NCBI RefSeq assembly: GCF_001723305.1
Contig: NZ_LPWF01000004.1
Span: 1-64,000 of the forward strand
Source of the DNA: Methyloceanibacter superfactus
GTDB lineage: Bacteria; Pseudomonadota; Alphaproteobacteria; Rhizobiales; Methyloligellaceae
Reading direction: 5' to 3'
DNA length: 64,000 bases
Shown piece after piece: positions 48,036 through 57,584 of the stretch. A program made the translations under genes and the position numbers. How positions within the stretch are numbered: the first letter of the stretch is position 1; the number at the start of each line of letters is the position of its first letter. Below the pieces are notes generated by a model that made no database searches, was not told the origin of the DNA, and saw only the letters and a program-made list of their open reading frames with translations.

Positions 48036-49880
48036 CTAATTCGTTCCGTCCTCCGTGAATGTTTCCGGCTCCTCGGCGCTATCGTCGTGTTCCGCGGCTT
48101 GGGCCGTGGGCCGCACATCGGTGATGCGGGCGCCCGGAAAATGCAGCAGCACCTCCTGAACGGCCGGGTGGGCGCGCACCTGCTCGATCTCGCGGGCCTC
48201 CCGGGCGCGCCGCTGGGCGCCCAAAGTCTCCGCGCCCTCCTCCTTGTCGCTCACGGCGACGATCCACACGCGCCCGGTCCAGGCCTTCAGCTTGCGCATC
48301 AGCTCCTGGGTCAGTTGTTGCGGCGCCGCGGGGAGCGGGTTGAGCTCGATATTGCCCGGCTTGAAATGCACGAGGCGGACCTGCTCCAGCAGCGCATTCT
48401 TGAGCTTCAACTCGCGCTTGGCCTCGGCCAGAGCGACCACGTCCTCGAAGCTCTTCAGGACCGGCCGTTCCGATCCGGCGGAGTGTCGGAAGACTGGCCG
48501 AACTCGGGATCGGGATCGGCGTCCGGAATATCGTAGGCAGGCGGCTCCTCGTCCCCCTCGTCCCAGGGCGCGCGCTCCTGCTGACTCTCCACGGGTCTCG
48601 TCTCGCGGGCCATGCTCTCGGCCGCGCGGCTGCTTCGGCTTCCGTTCCGGACTCTGCTCGGGGTTGTTGGCCGGCGCGCCGGCGCCCTCCTTCAGTTGCC
48701 GGGCGAGCTCGCCGGGCGGCGGCAGGTCCGCGGCATAAGCCAGCCTGACCAGCACCATGTCGGCGGCCGCGAGTGGACGCGGCGAATTGCGAACCTCGTC
48801 ATGGCCCTTGAGCAGCATCTGCCAGGCCCGCGCCAGGGCGGGCATGGACAGACGTTTGGCGAGATCGGCGGCGCGGGCCCGCTCGGCTTCGCTCGCGGCC
48901 GGATCGGCGCTTCCCGGACCGGCGGCCTTGACGAGCGTCACCGCATGGACGGCGTCGGCAAGATCGGTGATGACCTGGCCGGGCTCGGCGCCGTCGCGGT
49001 TCAATTGATCGAGGGCGGTGAGCGCGGCGCCCGCGTCCCCCTTCAGCACCGTCTCCAGGAGATCGAAGATGCGGCTGCGGTCGGCAAGGCCTAACAGCTC
49101 GCGCAAGGACCCCGCGTCCACCTTGCCCGAGCCGAAGGCGATGGCGCGGTCGAGGATCGACAAGGCATCGCGCACGGACCCTTCCGCCGCGCGGGCGATC
49201 AGCGCCAGTGCCGCGGGATCGGCTTCCGCCTTCTCCGCTTCGACGATGCGGGCGAGATGCTCCATCAGCGTCTCGATCTCGATGCGCCGGAGGTCGAAGC
49301 GCTGACAGCGCGACAATACCGTCACCGGCACCTTCCGTACCTCCGTGGTGGCGAAGATGAACTTCACATGCTCCGGCGGCTCTTCCAGCGTCTTGAGCAG
49401 GCCGTTGAAGGCCTGCTTCGACAGCATGTGCACCTCGTCGATGATGTAGACCTTGTAGCGGGCCGAGTTGGGCTTGTAGTGCGCGCTGTCGATGAGCTCG
49501 CGCACATCGTCGATGCCGGTATGGGAGGCGGCGTCCATCTCGACCACGTCGAGATGGCGGCTCTCGAGAATGGCGCGGCAATGGGCGCCTTCGGTCTCGA
49601 TGTCGAGCGTGGCCCCTTCGCCGTTCGGCCCCTCGTAGTTCAGTGCACGGGCGATGAGACGGGCGGTGGTGGTCTTGCCGACGCCGCGCACGCCGGTGAG
49701 CATATAGGCTTGGGCGATGCGTCCAGAGGCGAAGGCGTTGCGCAGCGTGCGCACGATGGCCTCCTGGCCGATCAACTCGGCGAAGACCTGGGGGCGGTAT
49801 TTGCGGGCGAGCGCCGCGTGGCTCACAGGCGCCGCATGGCTGTCAGGCGCGCTCTTCGCTTGGTCCTCGGCTTCAGCCAT
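48036..49880 (-). CDS. dnaX: DNA polymerase III subunit gamma/tau
   Basis: The 614-codon frame has LARKYRPQVFAELIGQEAIV, Walker A TGVRGVGKTTTARLIARAL, VEMDAASHTGIDDVRELI, Walker B KVYIIDEVHMLS and the sensor region VLSRCQRFDLRR. The tau C-terminus is present. Between about 48475 and 48630 the open frame gives an Arg-rich stretch, whereas another frame gives a normal acidic linker (PPAYDIPDADPDPEFGQSSD), so two compensating indels are likely. It is the clamp-loader motor. Confidence 0.94.
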   Translation of the reverse strand: MAEAEDQAKSAPDSHAAPVSHAALARKYRPQVFAELIGQEAIVRTLRNAFASGRIAQAYMLTGVRGVGKTTTARLIARALNYEGPNGEGATLDIETEGAHCRAILESRHLDVVEMDAASHTGIDDVRELIDSAHYKPNSARYKVYIIDEVHMLSKQAFNGLLKTLEEPPEHVKFIFATTEVRKVPVTVLSRCQRFDLRRIEIETLMEHLARIVEAEKAEADPAALALIARAAEGSVRDALSILDRAIAFGSGKVDAGSLRELLGLADRSRIFDLLETVLKGDAGAALTALDQLNRDGAEPGQVITDLADAVHAVTLVKAAGPGSADPAASEAERARAADLAKRLSMPALARAWQMLLKGHDEVRNSPRPLAAADMVLVRLAYAADLPPPGELARQLKEGAGAPANNPEQSPERKPKQPRGREHGPRDETRGESAGARALGRGGRGAACLRYSGRRSRSRVRPVFRHSAGSERPVLKSFEDVVALAEAKRELKLKNALLEQVRLVHFKPGNIELNPLPAAPQQLTQELMRKLKAWTGRVWIVAVSDKEEGAETLGAQRRAREAREIEQVRAHPAVQEVLLHFPGARITDVRPTAQAAEHDDSAEEPETFTEDGTN

Positions 49881-49978
49881 CGAAGGTGCAAACTTTCACG
49901 CTAGAGCATCGTCATGCTCGGAATTGATCCGGCGCCGACGAGAAATTTCACCTGATCACGCCCTACACGCTGGAGGCA

Positions 49979-50080
49979 AGGTGGGAGGCTGGACGAACAA
50001 CCCGCGAAACGCTCGTTAGGGCTGCTTCCTTCCGGACCTGACCCGGTTGGCGAGGCACGCGCCTGCTGCCAACCTCCCTG
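49979..50080 (-). ncRNA. ffs: Signal recognition particle RNA (4.5S-type)
   Basis: The minus strand contains GGTCAGGTCCGGAAGGAAGC, the conserved domain IV loop that binds Ffh. The outer helix pairs GGGAGGTTGG (50069-50078) with CCAGCCTCCC (49983-49992), ten base pairs without mismatch. A -35/-10 pair (TTGCCA, 17 bases, GATATA) lies just upstream. The location beside dnaX is usual in Rhizobiales. Confidence 0.92.
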
Positions 50081-50219
50081 GGGCAGTATATCGGGGAACG
50101 GGGCCCCCGTGGCAACCCGGTCAAAATGTCCGCATTCCTCGCCGGGTTTCGCCCGGTTTTCCCCAGCCTGTGACCCCAAAGCTGCTTCCGCTGCCAGGCT
50201 CCCATGCTAGCGTCGCCGC

Positions 50220-50672
50220 GTGGCACTCCTCATCGCCCTCCATATCCTTGCCGCCGTCGTCTGGGTCGGCGGCATGTTCTTCGCCTATATGGCGCTGCGC
50301 CCGGCGGCGGGGCCGCTTGAGCCCGAGACTCGGCTCGCGCTCTGGCGCGGCGTGTTTCGCCGCTTCTTCCCCTGGGTGTGGCTGTGCGTCGCCGTACTTC
50401 TCGCATCCGGCTACGGCATGATCTTCCACTATCTCGGCGGCTTCAAAGGCGCCGGCCTGCACATCCATGTCATGCAAGCCATCGGCATCGTGATGATGCT
50501 CTTATTTGGACATCTCTTCTTCGGACCTTGGCGGCGCTTCGACGCCGCTGTGGAAAACAAAAAATTGCCCGATGCCGCCAAATATTTGAATCAGATCCGC
50601 CACATTGTCGCGGTCAACCTCGTGCTCGGCCTGCTGACGATCATCGTGGGTGCCAGCGGGCGCTTCTGGTAA
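50220..50672 (+). CDS. CopD-like/DUF membrane protein
   Basis: The 150-residue protein starts with GTG and has four membrane helices: LLIALHILAAVVWVGGMFFA, FPWVWLCVAVLLASGYGMI, VMQAIGIVMMLLFGHLFFGP and VNLVLGLLTIIVGASG. The early HILAAVVWVGGMF motif with a membrane-embedded His is shared with the CopD superfamily. A heme- or copper-related role is possible. No metal gene is adjacent. Confidence 0.7.
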   Translation: MALLIALHILAAVVWVGGMFFAYMALRPAAGPLEPETRLALWRGVFRRFFPWVWLCVAVLLASGYGMIFHYLGGFKGAGLHIHVMQAIGIVMMLLFGHLFFGPWRRFDAAVENKKLPDAAKYLNQIRHIVAVNLVLGLLTIIVGASGRFW

Positions 50673-50748
50673 ATGCGCCAGATCTTGACCACATGACCGC
50701 GGGATGCCACTCAGCGTCCAAGTCCGACAGCCAACCGGAGACACTCGA

Positions 50749-50997
50749 ATGAGCTCAGACAAAAAGACGAGACCGAATTTCGTGCGGCGGCCGACGAAGC
50801 GGGTGTTGACGGGAGAGACGCGCGAAGAAGAAGCGGCCCGCCTTGCCGCCGAGATCGCCGCGCATCCGGTGACGAAGTGCGAGCCCGGCGAGTACAAGCC
50901 CACGTCTTCGCGTCCGGGCTGGAGCAACAAACCGTTCATGCCGCAGGCGGAATTGAACGAGGCGGAGCGCATCGCCAAGAAGCTGCGCAAGTCCTGA
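50749..50997 (+). CDS. 82-residue hypothetical protein
   Basis: The product starts MSSDKKTRPNFVRRPTKRVL and is charged throughout, with one Cys (TKCEPGEYKP) and a basic end AKKLRKS. It looks cytoplasmic and alpha-helical in part. No family is recognised. The start is chosen at the internal ATG at 50749, since the upstream extension is low quality. Confidence 0.55.
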   Translation: MSSDKKTRPNFVRRPTKRVLTGETREEEAARLAAEIAAHPVTKCEPGEYKPTSSRPGWSNKPFMPQAELNEAERIAKKLRKS

Positions 50998-51061
50998 GGG
51001 ATTTGCCGAAGCTGGTCCTATCGGTCTAACGCCACATGCCTGGATAAGCCGTGGTCCGTGC

Positions 51062-52119
51062 TCACTCCGCAAGGAACTCGAACGGCTTCGCCGGCTTGAA
51101 ACTGCCAGAGACCTCACCGTACAGCATCGGGAAACCGGTTAGCTCCAGTTTCCTTGGCTCGTCCCCCGAGGCAAGGTCCAGCTTGTCGATGTCCACCCAG
51201 AAAATCCCCGGATTGAAGACCGAGTCGTAGTAGTAGCGCTTGGCCTTGTGGTCGGAGATGGTGCGCCATTGCGTGGACGCGATATTGGGTTGCTTGGGGT
51301 CGCTGACACCGATGGGGACGCTGATCGCGCGCATCATGGCGACGACGCTCGCCACCGCGGCACGCTGATCCTTGAACTTCGGCGAAACGCTCAAATTGTA
51401 GCTGGCCCGCACGAATCGGTCTGCTGCCCGGTTTGTGCCCGGTAGAAACGTATTCCCGCCGATGCCCTCCCAATAGGTATCGATCGCAAGCTGCTGGTCG
51501 TAAGGCGGCGAGTTGGTCATCACCTTCATGTTGGGCCCATGGTGGATGACGAGCTTCCCGTCGAGATACTCGAAGATCGCGGAATCACCCGAAGGATCCG
51601 ACAGAGCGACGTGGCCGGTGGCGGCTTTGCCGTTCGGAAGCTTGGGCGCGACGATCGTGAAGGGATCGGCGCGCAAGGCATCGACGGCCTCCGAGACCGT
51701 GGCGAAATTATCGAGCACATATTGCAGCCAAGCCCCCACGGACATCTTCGGCTTGCTCGTGTCGCTGGGGCCGTAGTTGGATTCGGCCAGATATAGGACG
51801 TTTCCGACGAGGCCCGCCTCGTTCATGCCATCGACGGTCGCGACATCGTAGATCGTTGCGATGACCGAGCCATGTTTCGAGGTCCAGGTGATCGAGCCCT
51901 CACCGGCGCCGCCATCGCGCTGCATGCCCTTGGGAAATGACCACAGATTGGTCTCAGTATTATCCACCCAATCCATGCTGCGGCCCACGATATAGCTCTC
52001 GGTCCCCGTCTCGTAGAGACGCGCGTGCAAGCGTGGCCCACCGAACCAGAGGTCGCGGTCAGCATTCCAGCCAAGGACAAGGCAAGGATCGGATTCCGAG
52101 AAAACGACTCTCTGCTCAT
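51062..52119 (-). CDS. Exported linear amide C-N hydrolase (choloylglycine hydrolase/penicillin acylase-like), frameshifted
   Basis: The first frame gives MSRESFSRNPILALSLAGML, a signal peptide, and then HACTR; after a one-base shift near 52020 the protein continues LYETGTESYIVGRSMDW. The Cys following the signal peptide would become the N-terminal nucleophile of this Ntn-hydrolase family. SDPSGDSAIFEYLDGKLVI and NSPPYDQQ are further family blocks. GAGGAG six bases before the ATG at 52119 supports the start. Substrates in the family include bile-salt conjugates, penicillin V and N-acyl-homoserine lactones. Confidence 0.82.
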
Positions 52120-52204
52120 CTGCATCTCCTCAAGGGTAGCCGAACGCCAAGGCTTCGAATCGGACGATAGCGCCTTTTTGTGACCTGAAGAACTCGCGGA
52201 AGGG

Positions 52205-53061
52205 TCAGGCTTTGAGGTCGGCGCGGAAGGGGCTTGCCAGATACGAGCCGAGCACGGTCACCTCGCTGGTGAAGAAGCCGAGCTCCTCCATGGCGAGCTG
52301 GACCCGGCGCTCGGCCGGATGGCCCTCGATATCGGCATAGAACATCGTGGCGTTGAACGAGCCCTCGAGCTGGTAGGACTCCAGCTTCGTCATGTTGACG
52401 CCGTTGGTGGCGAAGCCGCCCATCGCCTTGTAGAGCGCCGCGGGCACATTGCGCACGCGAAACACGAAGGTGGTGATGATGGGGCCGTCGTCGGCCTTGG
52501 TCTTCTGCGGCTTGGCGGCGAGCACCACGAAGCGCGTGGTGTTGTGGGTCGCGTCCTCGATGTCCTTCTTGGCGATCCGCAAGCCATAGATCTCGGCGGC
52601 CAGCTTGGAGGCGATAGCGGCCTGGGTCGGATCGCCCGTCTCACGGACATGGCGCGCGGCGCCCGCCGTATCGGCCTCGACCACGGGCGTGAGCTTCAGG
52701 GCGGCGATGGCCTTGCGGCACTGACCGAGCGCCATGATGTGGCTATGCACGGTCTTGAGGCCCTTCACCCTAGCGCGCGGCAGCGTCAGCAACTGGTGGC
52801 GCACCCGCTCGAAATGCTCGGCGACGATATAGAGGCCCGAGTGCGGCAGCAGATGGTGGATATCGGCGACACGCCCGGCCACCGAATTCTCGATAGGGAT
52901 CATGGCGAGCTTCGCCTTGCCGGTCTTCACCGCGGCAAGCGCATCCTCGAACGTGGCGCAAGGCATCGCCTCCATGGCGGGATAGGCGTCGCGGGCGCCA
53001 AATGCGAGTTGGCGCCGGGCTCGCCCTGGAAGGCGATCTTATTCAAGCGCGATCTGGCCAT
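52205..53061 (-). CDS. pheA: Prephenate dehydratase, frameshifted near the N-terminus
   Basis: The N-terminal frame begins MARSRLNKIAFQGEPGANSH at 53061. After a one-base loss near 53005 the enzyme continues with YPAMEAMPCATFEDALAAV and AMIPIENSVAGRVADIHHLL. The catalytic THNTTRF segment is present, as is the ACT domain (ALYKAMGGFATNGVNMTKLE) that senses phenylalanine. It converts prephenate to phenylpyruvate. It sits next to kdsB as in other Hyphomicrobiales. Confidence 0.93.
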
Positions 53062-53103
53062 GGTCTTTTCGCAGGATGGTCTTTGCTGAAAGGCGGGCGC
53101 AAT

Positions 53104-53843
53104 TTAGCTGCGGGATTCAAGAAGTTCGCGCGCCCGCGCAAGGTCGGCCGGAGTATCGACACCGAGCGGGACAGTGTCAACGAGGCCGACATGGATGCGC
53201 ATGTCCGCCTCTAGGGCGCGAAGCTGCTCGAGCTTCTCGCGGCTCTCGAGCGGCGACGGCGGCAGCGCCACGAAGCGGTCCAGTGCCGCGCGACGATACG
53301 CGTAGATGCCGATGTGGTGGTAGAGCGGTCCGTCGCCGTAGGGCGCCGTGGCGCGGGTGAAATAGAGTGCCTTGAGGATGCCGCCGCGTCCGAGCGGCGA
53401 GCCGACAACCTTGACCACGTTGGGGTTGGTGCGTTCCTCCTCGCGGACAATCTCGGCGGCGATGGTGCCGATATCCGCCTCGCCCTCGTTCAGCGCGGCC
53501 ACGCAGGCGCGCACGAGCTTCGGATCGAGCGTCGGCAGGTCACCTTGCAGATTGACGATCACCTCGATGCCCCGCTCCGGATCGAACATCTGGAGGGCCT
53601 CATGAATGCGGTCCGAGCCGCTGGCGTGATCGGGACGGGTCATGACCGCCTCGCCGCCCGCCTTCGCCACCGCATCGGCCACGCTTTCGGCGTCGGTGCG
53701 ACCAGCACGGAACCGCAATCGGCCTCGATCGCCCGCCGCCAGACGTGAACGATCATGGGTTCCCCGGCGATCTCCGCCATGGGCTTATCCGGAAGCCGCG
53801 TCGCGCTCAGCCTGGCGGGAATGACAATGAGGGATTCTGACAT
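53104..53843 (-). CDS. kdsB: CMP-KDO synthetase, frameshifted
   Basis: The first frame has [20 protein letters not shown], the nucleotide-binding N-terminus, and [10 protein letters not shown]. After a shift near 53700 the second has [36 protein letters not shown] and [20 protein letters not shown]. It activates KDO for lipopolysaccharide core synthesis and is essential, so the split is likely an error. It is divergent from the cytochrome gene. Confidence 0.92.
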
Positions 53844-53996
53844 GATTTTCCGTGGGTTAGATCGGGAAGATTTCCCGGCGACAGAACGAATGCGCGACAA
53901 TTCTCTGAGTTGCAACAGCCCGATCCCCCCTATAGTCTCACGCCGCGTCGCAAGAGCTACAAAGAAGTAGCCTTTGCCTGCTGGGGGGACATCGGC

Positions 53997-55504
53997 ATGA
54001 AGTATTACTATCTCAACAAAATCGCTATGGCAGTGCTGGTCGCGCTGCTTTTGTTCTTTGGTGCAAGAACGCTCATCAACATCGCCTACGAAGAGCATGA
54101 GCCCGAGAAGCCTGGCTTCGAAGTGGCCGGGGACGAAAAGGCGCATGGCGGGGCCGAGAAGCCCGCTGGCGGCGGCGGATCGGAGATCATCGCGGCGCTG
54201 CAGACCGCCGATCCGGCACAGGGCGAAAAAGACGTAGCGCTCTGCAAGGTGTGCCACAGCTTCGACAAGGGCGGTCCCACGATGATCGGCCCGAACCTTT
54301 ACGGCGTCGTCGGCCACAAGATCGCCGCCCATGAGGGCGTCAACTACACGGCGGCCCTCAAGGGCAAGGAGGGCGACTGGACCTTCGAGAATCTCGCGCC
54401 TGGCTGACCAACCCGCAGGCCTTTGCCCCGGGCACCAGCATGGCTTTCCCAGGCATCCCCGACGTCAAGAAGCGCGCTGACGTCATCGCCTTCCTGAACA
54501 AGAACAGCGACAACCCGCTGCCGATCCCCGAGCCCAAGGCCGAAGAGGCCGCGCCCGAGGAAGCGGCCGATGCAGGCGAGTCTGCCGGCGAAGCAGCATC
54601 CGGCCAGCCGGAAATCCTTGCCCTGATCGCCACGGCCGATCCGGCCAAGGGCGAGGCCGGCGCCGGGCTCTGCAAGGTTTGCCACACCGTCGACAAGGGC
54701 GGCGCCACGATGGTCGGCCCGAATCTCTGGGGCGTCGTCGGGCACAAGATCGCCGCCCATGAGGGTTTCACGTACACGCCAGCGCTCAAGAAGCATGAGG
54801 GCGAGGAGTGGACCTACGAGAACCTCGATCATTGGCTGACCAATCCGCAGGCCTTCGCGGCAGGTACCACCATGGCCTTCCCCGGCATCCCGGATGCTCA
54901 GAAGCGCGCCGAGGTGATCGCCTATCTGCGCAGCCTGAGCGACGACCCTGTCCCGTTGCCTGCGGCGGACGAGCCCGCAGCCGAGGAACCGGCGGCCGAG
55001 GAACCGGCGGCAGAAGAGCCGGCCGCAGAGGAGCCTGCAGCCACGGAAGAGCCGGCAGAGTCCGAGGCGGCAGCGCCCACCGAGGAGCCTGCAGCCGAAG
55101 AACCTGCAGCCGAAGAGCCTGCGGAAGAGGAAGCCCCTCTCACCGCAGAGCCCGAGGAGCCGTCCGCCACTGACGAGCCTGCCGCCGACGAGGTGATGGA
55201 AGAAGGCCGGGAAGAGATCATCATCAACTCTCCGACCGTCTCCGAGGACGCCCCGTCCGAGCCCTCCATGGGCGAGGGCCCGTCCGCTAGCCAGCCGCAG
55301 CCGGTCTATCCCGACGAGTCGTCCCCTCTCGCCGCAGAGCCCGAGACCCCTTCGGTCACGGGAGAGCCTGCCGCCGACGAGGTGATGGAGGAAGGCCGGG
55401 AGGAGATCATCGAGGACGCGCCCAGCGGTGCGCACAAAGGCGAGGACCCCTCGCCGAGCCAACCGCAGCCGGTTTATCCGGACGGCGAGCCGGAAGCCAA
55501 CTAG
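53997..55504 (+). CDS. Membrane-anchored tandem-domain cytochrome c (CycM-like) with long acidic repeat tail, frameshifted
   Basis: The N-terminus KYYYLNKIAMAVLVALLLFF is an uncleaved anchor. Two class I cytochrome c domains follow, with heme sites LCKVCHSFDKG and LCKVCHTVDKG, each ending in an axial-Met segment (GTSMAFPG, GTTMAFPG). A one-base loss near 54402 splits the first domain (ENLA...WLTNPQ). The last 185 residues or so consist of Glu-Pro-Ala-Ala repeats and two longer repeats containing DEVMEEGREEII. CycM in rhizobia is single-domain and passes electrons to the aa3 oxidase. Position beside kdsB-pheA matches CycM. Confidence 0.85.
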
Positions 55505-55532
55505 GGCCGACGGCAGAATGCAAAGCTTTCAA

Positions 55533-55557
55533 GGGCCTCCTTCGGGAGGCCCTTTTT
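55533..55557 (+). terminator. Rho-independent terminator of the cytochrome gene
   Basis: GGGCCTCC and GGAGGCCC form an 8-bp stem around TTCG, followed by five T. It begins 29 bases after the cytochrome stop codon. Confidence 0.92.
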
Positions 55558-55730
55558 GTGTCCGCCGCGAAGGCCCCGACTTCCGGGCAGATGACCGATA
55601 ATTCATTTGGTCATGAAGCCTGCCATGCTAGCTTTCCCGGGCCTTTTGGCGCTTCCGGCGCTTGCCTGACGCGCATTCAGGAGCGCTAAAAAAAGGCCAA
55701 TCCCTGCCACATGGAGCCGTCCCGCTGCTC

Positions 55731-57584
55731 ATGACCTTGCTTCGCCTCGCCCTTGCCGCCGCGCTCGCCAGTCTGCTTCTTAGTCCAGTCAACGCCGAGG
55801 ACGCACCAACCTGCCATCACGCGGTGTCCCTGGTCGGAGAGCCAAAGTACCAGGCCGGATTCACCCATTTCGACTACGTCAATCCGGACGCCCCGAAAGG
55901 CGGCAGGGCCCGCATCGCCTCGATCGGCGGCTTCGACAGCCTCAACCCAGTGCTCTATCGCGGCGAGCAGGCCGCGGGGTTGGGCCTCGTCACCGAGAGC
56001 CTGATGAGCGACAGCATCGACGAGTCTTCGACGTCCTACGGGCTGATCGCCGAGTGCGCGTCCTACCCGGCGGACTATTCCTCGGTCACCTTCAAGCTCC
56101 GCGAGGGCGCGCGCTGGCATGACGGCACGCCGATCACCACCGACGACGTGATCTACAGTCTCGAGGTGAACAAGACGGCCAACCCGCGCATGGGGCTGTA
56201 CTACAAGAACGTCACCCGCGCCGAGGCCACCGGCGACAACGAGGTCACTTTCTATTTCGACAGCAAGGGCAATCGCGAGCTGCCCATGATCATGGGTCAG
56301 CTCACCATCCTGCCCAAGCATTACTGGACGGGGAAGGACGCCAAGGGCGAGCAGCGCGATCCGATGAAGACGACGCTCGAGCCGCCGCTCGGCTCGGGCC
56401 CTTACCGCATCAAGGAAGCCACGCCCGGACGCACGGTGGTTTACGAGCGCGTCGACGACTATTGGGGCAAGGACCTGCCGGTCAACAAGGGCCAGTGGAA
56501 TTACGACGAGCTTCGCTTCGACTATTACCGCGACACGACAGTGGCGTTCGAGAGCTTCAAGGCCGGCAATCTCGACTACTGGCAGGAAACGAGCGCCAAG
56601 AACTGGGCGACGGCCTACGACGTCCCCGCCGTGCGCGACGGTTACATCAAGCGGCAAGAGGTGAAGATCAAGCGCACGCAGCCGATGCAGGCTTTCGTGC
56701 TCAATCTGCGCCGGCCGCAATTCCAGGACCGCCGCGTGCGCCAGGCGCTCAATCTCGCCTTCAACTTCGAATGGGCCAACAAGAATTTGTTCTACGGTCA
56801 GTATGAGCGGGTCGGCAGCTATTTCGAGAATAGCGAGCTTGCCGCGCCGCCGGAGCCGCCGCAGGGCCGCGAGCTCGAGATCCTGAACGAGGTGAAGGAT
56901 CAGGTGCCGACGGAGGTGTTCACCGAGATACACAAGAACCCGGTCAACGAGGAGCAGGCCGATCTGCGCGGCAATTTGCGTAAAGCGGTGATGCTGCTGA
57001 AAGAGGCCGGTTGGCAGGTGAAGGACGGCGTCCTCACCAATGCGAAGACCGGCCAGAAGATGACAATCGAGTTCCTGCTCGTGTCGCCCCTGTTCGAGCG
57101 CATCGTGCAGCCTTACTTGCGCAATCTGGAGCGGCTCGGCATCAAGGGCTCGATCCGCCTCGTGGACTCCGCGCAATACACGCGCCGGCTCAACGTGTTC
57201 GACTACGACATCATCGTGTCGACCTTCGCCCAGTCGGAGTCGCCCGGCAACGAGCAGCGCGACTTCTGGGGCAGCGAGGCGGCCGACCGCGAAGGCAGCA
57301 TGAACCTGATCGGCATCAAGGACCCGGCCATCGACAAGCTGGTCGACCGCATCATCTATGCCAAGGACCGGGAGGAGTTGGTCGCCGCCACACGCGCGCT
57401 CGACCGCGTGCTCTTGTGGCACGACTTCGTGGTGCCGCAGTGGTTCTCGCCCTATGTGCGCATCGCCTATTGGGACCGCTACGGCCAGCCCGAGCAGTTG
57501 CCGGGGCTGACCCCGGGCTTCCTCCAAGTCTGGTGGTACGACGAGAAATTGGGCGAGCGTCTGCCGGGACCGTCGAAGCGTTGA
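55731..57584 (+). CDS. yejA: YejA-like peptide/microcin C ABC transporter substrate-binding protein 1
   Basis: The 617-residue periplasmic protein has a signal peptide (TLLRLALAAALASLLLSPVN, cleaved near NAEDA). It belongs to solute-binding family 5, with YVNPDAPKGGRARIASIGGF, LREGARWHDGTPITTDDVIY and YKNVTRAEATGDNEVTFYF. PLGSGPYRIKEATPGRTVVY and DYWGKDLPVN are typical of YejA proteins. It is translationally coupled (TGATG) to a second binding protein. Its signal-proximal Cys is not in a lipobox. Confidence 0.9.
   Translation: MTLLRLALAAALASLLLSPVNAEDAPTCHHAVSLVGEPKYQAGFTHFDYVNPDAPKGGRARIASIGGFDSLNPVLYRGEQAAGLGLVTESLMSDSIDESSTSYGLIAECASYPADYSSVTFKLREGARWHDGTPITTDDVIYSLEVNKTANPRMGLYYKNVTRAEATGDNEVTFYFDSKGNRELPMIMGQLTILPKHYWTGKDAKGEQRDPMKTTLEPPLGSGPYRIKEATPGRTVVYERVDDYWGKDLPVNKGQWNYDELRFDYYRDTTVAFESFKAGNLDYWQETSAKNWATAYDVPAVRDGYIKRQEVKIKRTQPMQAFVLNLRRPQFQDRRVRQALNLAFNFEWANKNLFYGQYERVGSYFENSELAAPPEPPQGRELEILNEVKDQVPTEVFTEIHKNPVNEEQADLRGNLRKAVMLLKEAGWQVKDGVLTNAKTGQKMTIEFLLVSPLFERIVQPYLRNLERLGIKGSIRLVDSAQYTRRLNVFDYDIIVSTFAQSESPGNEQRDFWGSEAADREGSMNLIGIKDPAIDKLVDRIIYAKDREELVAATRALDRVLLWHDFVVPQWFSPYVRIAYWDRYGQPEQLPGLTPGFLQVWWYDEKLGERLPGPSKR

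Noticed and set aside
48475..48630. Possible programmed frameshift in dnaX
   Set aside because: The alternative frame gives a normal acidic linker and then the original frame resumes, which needs two opposite shifts. No slippery A-run or stem is present, and similar errors affect many other genes here.
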